From NCBI GenBank assembly GCA_030704615.1, contig CM060734.1, forward strand, positions 10,042,001-10,106,000: a stretch of DNA of 64,000 nt, in the 5' to 3' direction. A program made the position numbers and the translations under genes. The notes beneath the pieces are model-generated. The model was not told the origin of the DNA. It searched no databases and saw only the letters and a program-made list of their open reading frames with translations. The stretch comes from Takakia lepidozioides. Taxonomy: Eukaryota > Streptophyta > Takakiopsida > Takakiales > Takakiaceae. Below, one piece after another: positions 10,981-20,380 of the stretch; positions within the stretch are counted from its first letter, which is position 1, and every line of letters begins with the position of its first letter.

Positions 10981-11738
10981 CTCGGCAAAAGCTTGGGCAC
11001 AAAATGTGTTCCATACCCATACCTTGACTTACACAGAAGGTCTGATAGCGGCCCGCGATCTTGGCAAAAATTTCTCACATACTTTCGGTAATAGGAGGCG
11101 AGTCCTAGGAAGGATCGTACTCCCGGGACCGAAGTTGGAGGCTCCCAGTCCAAGATCGCCCTCACCTTTCTTTCATCCATTTTGATCCCATCCTGTGTAA
11201 TCACATGCCCTGGGAACTCCACTTTTGTGACCCCGAATTCGCACTTTGAAGCTTTGGCATACAGTTTCCCTTCCCGCAATTTCTGGAACACCCTTTTGAG
11301 GTGCTCCAGGTGCTCTTCCTTTGTTTTCGAGTACACCAAGATGTCGTCGATGTACACGATCACAAAGTTATCCAACCACTCCTGGAAAAGGTTGTTCATT
11401 AGCGTGTTAAAGGTCGCGGGTGCGTTGGTGAGCCCAAAATGCATCACCAAGAACTCATATGAACCATATCTTGTCCTACACGCGGTCTTCTCCTCATCTC
11501 CTTCCGCCACTCGGATTTGATGGTAACCTGAACGCAATTCGATCCAGCTGAAATACTTTTCTCCTGCCAACCGATCGAAGAGGTGGTCAATTCTTGGCAA
11601 AGGGTACCGGTTTTTTATAGTCACCTTATTCAGTGCCCTGTAATCGACACACATCCGCAACATCCCATCCTTCTTGTCTGCGAATAGCACCGGGGCTCCG
11701 TAAGGTGACTTACTCGGCCGGATGTACCCCTTTGACAT
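10977..11738 (-). pseudogene. pol: Reverse transcriptase, chromovirus copy 2
   Basis: Shows RT motifs in order: [19 protein letters not shown], the motif A region [14 protein letters not shown] (canonical D is E here), [10 protein letters not shown], and the catalytic [10 protein letters not shown]. The thumb and connection end with [16 protein letters not shown] compensated pair of 1-nt indels changes AKIA to CQDR just after that. The frame is separated from gag-protease by one in-frame TAG at 11751-11753. Confidence 0.93.
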
Positions 11739-11750
11739 TAGATCCTTGAG

Positions 11751-13719
11751 CTAGGCCTTCAGCTCGACCAACTCTCTGTGGCTCAACCGGTAGGGCGCCT
11801 TGCCAGGCGGCTCCGATCCCGGTATAACCTCTATCTTGTGGTCAACTCCTCTTTGCGGTGGCAAGCCGCTTGGCAAGTCCTCTGGCGTCACATCCTGGTA
11901 TTTCTCCAAGATCCCCTTGATCCAATCTGGGCTCAGCTCCCTATCGACTTCTCCTTCCACTTGTCTTACGTAAAGCAAAAACTGGGGCTCGTGTGGCTCC
12001 TCCACGGCCCACTCCTTTGCTGACAGCAGGTTTATTTGCCCTCCCACTCGGTTGGGCGACGTTTCCGAAACCTGTAAAACTTCGCCACCATTCCCACACG
12101 GTAGCGTGACTATTCTCTTGCGGCCATCTATAACCACTCCGGATTTGCTCAAAAAGGTCATCCCCAAAATGAGATCCACTCCATCGATCTCGCAAATGGT
12201 AAAGTTCTCACGTCCCTCCCAACCCCCGCGCTGAAGAGGAACATTAAACGCCAACCTCGTCGCCAATTGTGGTTCTCCTTTGGCAGAACGCACTTCAATA
12301 GAGGCCCCCACATCACTTGTCGGGAGCCCCAACTTCCGTGCCGTTGCCGGTGTCATGAAGGAGTGCAACGCTCCTGTGTCCACCAACAACGACACGTTAG
12401 TTCCGGAAATTATCCCACTCACGAACATTAACTGACTCCTTTTACGCAAGGGGCCAGTCTCCTGATACAACTCACAAGAGTAGTTGCATACCTTGCAAGT
12501 CTTGGCGACCACCGCTTCCACCAAGCGACTGATGGAATCTTCAGACAGCTCCGTGGTCACTCGACTCATGTTCAATTGTCGGGGTTTCGCGCACTTCTTG
12601 GCCATGTACCCGGGCTCCCCGCAATTAAAGCACACTCCATCGAAGGTCGCCTTCTGTCCGCCATAAGCCGCCGCACCTGATTTTCCTTTCGGAGCACCGG
12701 GTGCCGCCTTGACATGTGAAGGCCCTCCCTTCGATTTCCATGTGCCATTGTCGTCGCGTGGCCTATCCCACTTCTTTTCCAGTCGGAAGGAGTCACCCTC
12801 TCGCCGGATCTTCTTGTGGTTCAGCTCCGTACGACCTTGTATTTCGCCCCTAGGGACATCCGAAAAACATTCAGGCCTTTCAATTGCTTCGTTCAAAGTC
12901 TTAGGTGGCTTCTCCTCCAACTTCCGCCTGGCCCATGGGGCCAGTCCCGCCACAATGTTGAAGACCATTTCTGGTTCTGCCATATCCGCGACTTCGAGCA
13001 ACAACACATTGAAAGCCTGAACATATCCCTGAATGTCATCCGTTTGCTTTAAATTCCTCATCTTGTCCCGGGCAATCCAGGACGCGTTGAGAGACACAAA
13101 TTGTCTTTTCATAAGTTCCTTGAACCCACTCCAGCTCAAGGTTTCCGGGTTTGGACCTTGGTCATGAAGACGTTTCTACCACCATTGTTGAGCATAGCCC
13201 CTCAAATAGGTGGGAGCCACTTTCACCCGATCCTCGTCACTCAACTTGGCCGCCCGGGAGTACTGCTCTAGCTCCAAGAGCCAGGTGTTGAGTGCCTTCC
13301 GATTTTGGATGCCCTCAAAGGTGCCAAGTTCCTTAGGCTTCACCTTAAAACTTTGCGTTAGTGGAAGTGGCATTAGCCACCTTCAACGCGTCTTTCAACG
13401 TCCCACTAAACTGCGCCAACAACCCTTCCCAAAAGGCTGCTGGCATGGGAGGCATCTTGTTGGTCTGGCGGAGCCTCTGGGAAGTCCTCGGGCTCCGACT
13501 CCCAAAATTCCTCCCGTCCTTGTGCGGCCTCGCTTTCTGAAGCATGAATCGCCTCTTCCGATTGCCGCTTTGGTGACACGTCGCCCCCACCGGGCTCACC
13601 AGGATCATCATCTTTTGGGCTGTTCCGCTTTCGCTTTGTCTTGCCCAACCCCATGATGAGGCCAATCTCAAGGATGATCGCGTACTGAACTCTAAGCTCT
13701 GATACCAAGTGTCGCGCAC
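11751..13719 (-). pseudogene. gag: gag-protease of chromovirus copy 2
   Basis: The main frame 11751-13139 holds the C half of capsid, a zinc knuckle CFNCGEPGYMAKKC (near 12590-12640), a retroviral-type aspartic protease with LVDTGALHSF, and the linker that enters RT (HKIEVIPGSEPP, YRLSHREL). The N-terminal gag part lies in other frames at 13176-13719. Copy 3 keeps CAG (Gln) where this copy has the terminating TAG, so the TAG looks like a mutation, not the natural end of gag. Confidence 0.92.
13696..13707 (-). promoter_or_regulatory. Primer binding site of copy 2
   Basis: TGGTATCAGAGC on the minus strand, complementary to initiator Met-tRNA, 2 nt from the LTR end at 13710. Confidence 0.92.
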
Positions 13720-14439
13720 TTCACTTCGGTAAGCTCCCCTTCAAGTCATAGTTACTCGCTTTGATGCGCGCGCCTAACTCCCAAACTGGCCGCCGGGCCA
13801 ACTCGGAGCTTCGGCTGCTCACCGGGACATAACGGTCCCCTTTTACTCCTCCACCAAACCCTCGCTCAATTTGGGCCTAGTGGAAAATTCCCTTTGGTTG
13901 TTGGCAGTCCGGAACAGCTCCCCACACCTTGGTCGCTTTCCGGCTCGCACGCTTACTGACAAGTTTTTGGTCACCAACGGGCTTGCACCGTTCTCGGGGT
14001 TACTACTCCCTATATATACTTCTGTGACTGTCTGCGGGGGTTTCACACACAACCCAGTCATTTTATGGCGAACCGCCACGAAAACCCTCCATTCCCGGTG
14101 ATGAGTCATGGTGAGTCTTGGCCCACCCACCACGGCCCCATTGGACTGTGATGAGTCCCAAGACTCCCCACGACTCCCACCACAAGGTCTTCGCCCCATG
14201 GTGAGTCCTATGCCAACCCCACTAAGACCCACTAAGCTACCACCACTCCTCGTGGACCATCCCCCACCGCAACCCGGTGTGCGGGCTCCACCTAGTGAGT
14301 TCCTCCGCCTCCTTGAGTGCCTTAGGCACTCAAGGGTGCTTCAGCCCCCGTACCTATTGTTGCCACTGCCCCCACCACAGGGGCAGCCCCTCTTGTGTCC
14401 CGACCCCCCCCCCCGCCCTCAAGGCAAAGGGCCGCGACA
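13710..14439 (-). repeat. 5' LTR of copy 2, 730 bp, intact
   Basis: Begins TGTCGC and ends GCGACA. TATATATA at about 14010-14018 is the promoter candidate for minus-strand transcription. It is colinear with the LTR of copy 1 and serves as the reference for the inverted segment in the left LTR. Confidence 0.93.
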
Positions 14440-14444
14440 CACAT

Positions 14445-14920
14445 GCTACAGAGAGAGGAGGAAGTAGGAGCTCGCCTGAGAGGGCTCGGCTTTAGTTGGC
14501 GCGGGCTGTGAGCAAGACAAGGGAATCTCCTGCTGGAGCTTCAGCTTGGCCATGCGAGACGTTGGACGTGTCCCGTAGTACAAAGGTTTGAGTTTGTGCC
14601 GCGGTCTGGAAGTGGGGTTTCTCTCAGGAGAGCCACGACCTACTCCATGCGGCATAAGTCCGAGTAACAGAAGAATTTCCCACAGATTGCGTGTGTACAG
14701 GCCTCGAGTGGAACTTCATCCACCCGTCACGTCAGGGGTTCCATGCGTATCCGAGAAGGCAGCGCGGAATCCGTGCCGAACGTCCTGTTCAAAATCAACG
14801 GCTGCGGACAATGAATGCTGGCCGGCGCCCTTCAATGCCGTAGGTATGGAGCTCGCCCCCGCCGCCACCTGTCCCAACTTCCACCCGAGACTACATCAAT
14901 AGCCCACTGGATTGAAAAAT
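14445..14920. other. Flank of copy 2, no supported gene
   Basis: Unique-looking DNA between the target duplication and the next repeat array. A minus-strand frame at 14446-14655 starts MPHGVGRG and runs to a GTAGC sequence. It could be a first exon of the gene at 2413-7310 split by the insertion of copy 2, but only position argues for this. Confidence 0.3.
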
Positions 14921-14923
14921 GAA

Positions 14924-15400
14924 GTCGGAGCGCCACCTGGCCCTCGCTCCGCTCGAGACGGCATCATCCACAAGCCCCTCGATGGAAAAACGGCGCTGAA
15001 TTTCCATCCAGCGGATGAAGTCGGAGCGCCACCTGGCCCTCGCTCCGCCCGAGACGACATCATCCACAAGCCCCTCGATGGAAAAATGGCGCCGAATTTC
15101 CATCCAGCGCATGAAGTAGGAGCGCCACCTGGCCCTCGCTCCGCCCCAGACGGCATCATCCACAAACCGGCGCCGAATTTCCATCCTGCAGGTAAGTGGG
15201 AGCTCGGTCGGATGGAGAACCGGTGCCGAATTTCCATCCTGCAGGTAAGTGGGAGCTCGGACGGATGGAAAACCGGCGCCGAATTTCCATCCTGCAGATA
15301 AGTCGGAGCTCGAACGGATGGAAAACCTACTCCATCTTGCAGGTAAGTAGGAGCTCCCCCGCATGGAAAACCGGCGCCGAATTTCCATCCAGCGGACGAC
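14924..15400. repeat. GGCGCC-palindrome array, 96-bp then 53-bp units
   Basis: Three units of about 96 bp followed by units of about 53 bp. Each contains the dyad GGATGGAAA, three bases, GGCGCC, three bases, TTTCCATCC. Dyads sit at about 14984, 15080, 15163 (partly deleted), 15214, 15267 and 15365; one unit near 15315 has lost the core. The same core and inner arms occur in the intron satellite at 3866-4590, but with different outer arm bases. Confidence 0.9.
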
Positions 15401-15519
15401 ATTTGTAGGGATAATGTACAAAATAAGTGGCCCGCAGGGAGAAAACTCTAAGTTGAGGGTCGGATTATACAAAAAAACTCGAAAAAGGTCATGTAACGAC
15501 TGAAAATGGTTGATGACGG

Positions 15520-15700
15520 CTCCATACGGGCGTCCTCGGATGGAAATTCGACGCCGTTTTTCCATCCGGGGGATGATCTCTGGCAGCCACGTGTCGGCCT
15601 CTCCCCCCGAGATGACTTCATCCGAGCGCCCTCGGATGGAAATTCGGCGCCGTTTTTCCATCCGGGGGATGATCTCTGGCAGCCACGTGGGCCCGTCACC
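15520..15700. repeat. Two 96-bp units of the same palindrome repeat, opposite orientation
   Basis: Dyads at 15542-15563 and 15638-15659, 96 bp apart. Flanking words (GATGATCTCTGGCAGCCACG, CCGAGCGCCCTCGGATGG) repeat in both units. Relative to 14924-15400 the asymmetric inner bases are reversed. Confidence 0.85.
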
Positions 15701-15724
15701 CTCCGATTGGACTTCATGTCGAAG

Positions 15725-17395
15725 TAAATGCGCCTCATTCCCAGAAATGCGTCGGGAAGTTGATCCTCTACTCCTGTGGCTGGTTCTCCAATACTAAGTC
15801 TTGATAGATGATCTGCTGTAATATGTATTCTTCCAGGTTTATGAACCACTTCAAAATCATACTCATGAAGAAGTAACAACCATCAAGCAACCCTGCCACT
15901 AGCTAGTGGTCTAAATGAACGAGAGCCTGATGATCAACAATAAACTTAAAGCGATTGCCGAGTAAATAATGCCGAAACTTTTGAACAACATAAATGATTG
16001 CCAATGGTTCCTTTTCCGTGGTACTATAGTTCTTTTTAGCAACTGTCAGCAATCTGCTTGCATAGTAGATTGGTGAATCTATTGTGCCTGTCACATTTTG
16101 GGCCAGAACTGCCCCCAAAGCAATGCCTGATGCATCATTGTGTACATGGTAAATCCCATCTTGGATTTATTAGAATTGGTGCTGCTGTGAGTGCCCTTTT
16201 TAGTGAATCAAATGATTCCTCGCAAGCTGGAGACCATCGGTATTCGGCATCCTTCTTCAGCAGTCTATAGACTGATGCCGTTCTCTGAGCATATTTGGCC
16301 ATGTACCTTCTGTAATAGCTTGTCTGTCCCAAAAATCTCTTGAGTTTCTTGGGATTTTCTGGTGGTGGTATTTTTTGGATAACATCCACCTTCTTTGGAT
16401 CTACCAGAATTCCCTGTTGGCACACAATGTGTCCCAACAGTAATCCTGAATTCACACAAAATGTACATTTTTCCGGATTGAGACTTACTCCATTGTCTCT
16501 GCAGGCTTGTGAGCAAAGTTTTAACTGTGCCAAGTGTTTGGATTTATGTCCGAAGACATTGAAATTATCCAAGAATACCTGCATAAAGTCATTGAGATAA
16601 CTCTTGAATATCTCAGATACTGCTCGCTGAAACGCGGCTGATGCGTTGCAAAGTCCAAATGACATGACTTTGTAAGCATAGGCTCCCCATTCAGTGATGA
16701 ATGCGGTCTTTTCTCGGTCTTCTTCTGCCATCTATACCTTATTGTACCCACTGAACCCATCCATGAATGAGTACATCTCATGTCCCGCTACTGTGTCCAA
16801 CACTATCTCTGTGAAAGGTAGTGGAAATGGGTCTTTCTTGGTTCCTGCGTTTAATTTGCGGTAGTCCACACATACTCGTAATTTACCATTCTTCTTGGGT
16901 ACTATCACAATGGGTGATAACCATTGTGGTGTCTCTACTGGGTATATAAATCTTGCATCCAGTAATTTCTTGATTTCTTCCCAAACTTTAGCTACATAGT
17001 TGGGGTTCATTCTGTAACGGTTCTGACGAACTGGTTTCGTGTCAACTTCCAATTCAATTCGGTGCTGACATATGTTGGAAGGTATGCCCTTCAAATCTTT
17101 GTAGTTCCAAGCGAATACATCATTGTATTCCGTGAATAATGTAGTGGCTTCTTGTAGAAATGATTCTTCGAGACCTGCACTTTACTCGTATTATCTGTGG
17201 TTCTTCCACTGTTCCCAGATTCACTTGAATCAATTGGGTTTCTTCTGTTACTGTCCATCCTGCAATCTCCTGTCCGATGGTTGCAATCGTGGCAGGCACT
17301 TCACTGATGTTAATGTTCTCTTCTCTTTCTTGATAAAAACGGGCAGGGACTTGTGGTGCTTTTGATATCATATTCCTTACTTTAGTGTTGTTTAC
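15725..17395 (-). pseudogene. pol: Second gypsy-type retroelement relic: RT and RNase H
   Basis: Minus-strand frames 17120-17371, 16732-17094, 16135-16731, 15903-16118 and 15730-15879 give, in order, a pre-RT linker, RT fingers (VCVDYRKLNAGTKKDPFPLP, FMDGFSGYNKV), palm (SFGLCNASAAFQRAV, FLDNFNVFG), RNase H (YYASRLLTVAKKNYSTTEKE) and its end (HKPGRIHITADHLSRL). It differs clearly from the chromoviruses nearby. A TAG stands between NKV and MAEED, where Gln or Lys is usual. The catalytic DD is DN. No integrase or LTR was found; the left end abuts the palindrome array. Confidence 0.92.
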
Positions 17396-17736
17396 GTCTC
17401 ACTCGCACTCCTACGGCTCAAGGCTGCTGCCCAGTCAAGCTTGTATCGAAGCTTGTATCTCTGCACTGTTTCAGGCATTGTCTATAACATACGCACTTTT
17501 TTAAACTGTTTCTTTTTGTGACCTTTTTGGTGAATGTTGAGTCATTTCCATCTTAGAGCTTTTTAGTCCAGCCTGGAAGCTACTTGTAGTGCAACTTTCT
17601 TGTTTACTGGGGCTGTTCATCTACTCAACCCGTTGAGCAAGGCCCCCGACCTTGGTCTAAAGAAGCATACTTGGCGATATTGGCGATTTCTCAACTCTGT
17701 TTGATGTCCAGGTCTCCATTATCGGACTATGTTTCT
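17396..17736. other. No gene seen
   Basis: AT-rich unique sequence to the right of the gypsy relic. No frame with recognisable similarity, no clear repeat. Confidence 0.5.
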
Positions 17737-18625
17737 CCCGGACAAAAGATGGGCCTCAACCTCATCCGTTCAATGGGTGCAATAGCCGTTCACCCATGAC
17801 AGGATTTTTTTTTCCCCAATAAACAAAATTGGATGACAGGTGAACGCCTCATTGGCCCATCGAACGAATTTCGATTGATCTCATATTACTCTGGGATGTC
17901 AAATGGTACATTGAACATGCTGGCCAAGTCTCGAAGCGAACGAAAATCATTTGAACGAAAAATATACTTCATGCACTATTCATAAAGAATTCTCCAATAC
18001 TGACGACGAGAACACAATTTTTTTTTCCATTTTTTTTTGGTCCAAATTTTTGCAGGGACGTAGCGGTATGAGGGTTGAAGCCACAGAACAAAATTGAGCC
18101 AAAAATAAAATCGTTACGTAGCAGAAACCCCCAATCAAAGGCAGTGTAAACCTAATTATTGACTTCAAATTAATTTAAATTCAATTAAATTCTCGAATTG
18201 GTTGAGGGGTGAGCACGTCGATGGGGAGGCAAATGATTTTTTCTTCTGTTGTGTCTCCGCACATGTGTCGCACACATGTTCAAGCACATGCGGACAAAAG
18301 ATGGGCTTTAACCACATCCGTTCAATGGGTGCAATAGCCGTGCATGCATGACATGATTTTTTTTTCCGCAATGAACAATATTGGATGATAGGTGAACGCC
18401 TCATTGGCCCTCGAACGAATTTCGATTGATCTCATATTACTCTAGGACCTGTCAGATGGTACATTGAACATGCTGGCCAAGTCTCGGAGCGAACGAAAAT
18501 CATTTGGATGGGCAACCATCCGTTGGCCCATTGAATGGTTTTCGTTTCATCTCATATTACTCTAGGACCTCTTAGATGGTACATTGAACATACTGGCCAA
18601 GTCTCAAAGCGAACCAAAATCAAGT
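17737..18625 (+). repeat. Direct repeats of about 215 bp, two full and one partial copy
   Basis: Copy a (about 17737-17953) and copy b (about 18293-18510) share TTCAATGGGTGCAATAGCCG, GGTGAACGCCTCATTGGCC, TTGATCTCATATTACTCT and GGTACATTGAACATGCTGGC in the same order. A third, partial copy (about 18520-18622) repeats the last two blocks. Spacing a to b is 556 bp. Ends are not sharp, and no terminal inverted repeat is seen. Confidence 0.85.
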
Positions 18626-18639
18626 AAAATTAAAATTAA

Positions 18640-19100
18640 AATAAAAACAAAAACAAAAACAAACCAGGCGACCGCTGCGACAGTGATCGCCTGGGAAAGT
18701 GCGTCTGCCGCTGCACAGTCGCATGGGGTTAAAAACATAAAAAAACCATAAAAGAACCATAAAGCACGAAATAAAAATAAAAATAAGGGACTGCTGTGGA
18801 ACCGCTGCTGCAGCTGTCGCCTGGGATAGAGCGTCTGCTGCGTCTGAGAGAAAAAAAAAAAAAAACACATTTTTTAAAATTAAAAAAAACAATATTTTAA
18901 ACAAGTAAAATTAAAATTAAAATAAGGGACCGCTATGGGGACCGCTGTGGCAGCGGTCGCCTGGGAATGAGCGTCCGCCGCTCGCTGAGAAAATAATATT
19001 AAAAAGCTAAATAATTCGTAAAACAGATAAAATAAAATAAAATAAGGAAAAAACAAAAAAACACTGGGCGACCGGTATGACAGCAGTCGCCCAGAAAGAC
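18640..19100. repeat. About 140-bp tandem array of GC-rich dyads in A-rich spacers
   Basis: Four degenerate units near 18664, 18805, 18945 and 19070. Each has a GC-rich inverted repeat of the form GGCGACCGCTG...CAGYGGTCGCC followed by GAGCGTCYGCYGC, separated by A-rich runs such as AAGTAAAATTAAAATTAAAA (18622 and 18903). Antisense frames rich in F and L across it are artefacts of the A-tracts. Confidence 0.8.
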
Positions 19101-19211
19101 AAACACATAACATAATGATAAGATAATGATATATAGTGACCAGTAGAACGGTCGCCTTTGTTTGGGAAAAATTAAGTAAATAAAAAATAAAACCAAACTA
19201 TAAATTGTAAA

Positions 19212-19396
19212 GGTGGACGCGTTGCCGAAGCAAACGCAACTTATGATGTCGCTTGACCCAGAAGGACTACGCCTTCTTGTAGGAAGGTGGATACCTTTGT
19301 AACAACCAACAGGGTGTTTTGAACTTTGAAGTTTGAACCCACAACCACTCGTAAGAGGATATATGCCCTTACCACTGGGCTACATGCTGGTTGTTT
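19212..19396 (-). mobile_element. tRNA-derived SINE, copy A
   Basis: On the minus strand the 5' head reads TAGCCCAGTGGTAAGGGC (pol III A box) and, about 40 nt on, TGTGGGTTCAAACTT (B box). The body then has ACAAAGGTATCCACCTTCCT and a run related to GCTTCGG. It is flanked by a perfect 13-bp target duplication TATAAATTGTAAA (19199-19211 and 19397-19409). A second copy of the same family lies at 37575-37754. It is not a working tRNA gene: the acceptor stem does not pair. Confidence 0.88.
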
Positions 19397-19409
19397 TATA
19401 AATTGTAAA

Positions 19410-19558
19410 TTGTTAACAAGTAGGTTGTTCGGAACAAGTAGGTTGTTAACAAGTGGGTTATTCGGAACAACCTATTTGTTAAGAAGTAGGTTGAACAAGT
19501 GGGTTGTTAACCAAATATGTTGTTCTTAACAACCCACTTGTTAACAAGTATGAAAGCA
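19410..19558. repeat. Short-repeat tract based on AACAAGTRGGTTGTT
   Basis: The words AACAAGTAGGTTGTT, GTTAACAAGTGGGTT and their complements AACAACCCACTTGTT alternate eight or so times. The tract can fold on itself. No coding content. Confidence 0.8.
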
Positions 19559-19630
19559 TATTTGGAAGATGCTTTAAATAGAAGCATATTTTGGAAGATG
19601 CTTTGATTTGAAGCATCTTTATCCAACTCG

Positions 19631-19720
19631 TGTTGATGTTGTTAGGGGTGTAGAATGGCCGAATGGTACGCATATAGTGTGTACCATTCGGCCAGTTCTA
19701 CACCCCTAACAAAATCAACA
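19631..19720. repeat. 90-bp hairpin with near-perfect 39-bp arms
   Basis: Left arm 19631-19669 and right arm 19681-19720 are reverse complements with one bulged base and about one mismatch. The loop is the 11 nt at 19670-19680. The core of the arm reads GGCCGAATGGTAC / GTACCATTCGGCC. It could be a fold-back MITE remnant or a small-RNA precursor; the sequence alone does not decide. Confidence 0.85.
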
Positions 19721-19888
19721 AGAACAACATAACGTTGGTGATGATAGGGTTGTGACAGGGTTTGTTATGGGTGTGACAGGCACAGCTAAAGGGCGGAACA
19801 GGGATAGGATGACTGGCCGAAAAGTATTCCATAGGTTATTGTCATCGCTGATCCTACTTAGTCGGATCTATTTTCACGTGTAGCATCA

Positions 19889-20380
19889 TTGCAAAGAGCG
19901 GCCGCTCTCATAGTTGCTCAAGACAAGGAACGTGATTACCACGAGCCTTATTCCACTTATGCATTCCTCCCGCTAGTAGTCGAGATTTTTCGATGTTTGC
20001 ATCGCCAATTGGATGACTTTCTGCGCACATGTGCCCATCCTGCGGCAGAAAACAAAAGTGTTGGCAGCCCCAATGCCTATGCTCTCGTAGCTTTCTTTAG
20101 GCAATAAGTTTCTACATTACAAAGAGCACAAGCTTTGTTGGCTCTTTTGTAGAGAGAGACTTTGCAACATGTTAAGTCAATGGAGAAAATGTGGTCAAAG
20201 GACCTTACACCGTGTCAAGACTCCGATTGGTTGTGCTGAGTCATTCCACTTACTCTCACCTTCCTCTTATGTTTTGCCAAAGCAAGAGAGCCCATCGCCG
20301 TGTCAGGCTTGTTTTACGGGCGCAAGTGGCCTAGGCAGCTTCATCTCGTCTCCCAATTTGTTATGACCACCACCGTTCTT
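19889..20380 (+). pseudogene. Possible C-terminal tail of a LINE/reverse-transcriptase polyprotein
   Basis: The open frame 19889-20107 (with FLPLVVEIFRCLHRQLDDFL and NAYALVAFFRQ) continues past a stop as VSTLQRAQALLALL. This resembles tails found after reverse transcriptase in some algal non-LTR elements, by my recollection of the pattern only. No RT motif is in this stretch. Confidence 0.3.

Larger units (their letters stand above)
7607..14439 (-). mobile_element. Complete Ty3/gypsy chromovirus, copy 2 (6.8 kb)
   Basis: On the minus strand the order is LTR (13710-14439), Met-tRNA primer site, gag, protease, reverse transcriptase, RNase H, integrase, chromodomain, 0.9 kb of 3' non-coding DNA, LTR (7607-8195). 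The gag-pol order and the C-terminal chromodomain place it in the chromoviruses. It is inactive: a TAG splits gag-pro from pol, RT and RNase H are out of frame, the integrase region has several frame changes, a TAA precedes the chromodomain, and the left LTR is rearranged. Confidence 0.95.
7602..14444. repeat. 5-bp target duplications CACAT flanking chromovirus copy 2
   Basis: CACAT occurs directly before the left LTR (7602-7606) and directly after the right LTR (14440-14444). This is the staggered-cut duplication expected from a Ty3/gypsy integrase and fixes the element ends. Confidence 0.93.

Noticed and set aside
14924-15400. CRISPR array
   Set aside because: The spaced repeats resemble one at first sight, but the spacers are themselves repeated, the setting is eukaryotic and there are no cas genes.
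18604-19196. Minus-strand F/L-rich frames as membrane proteins
   Set aside because: They come from A-rich runs read as TTT codons; no start context, no conserved residues.
19285-19395. Functional tRNA gene
   Set aside because: A and B boxes are present but the arms do not pair into a cloverleaf and 13-bp target duplications flank the unit; it is a SINE.
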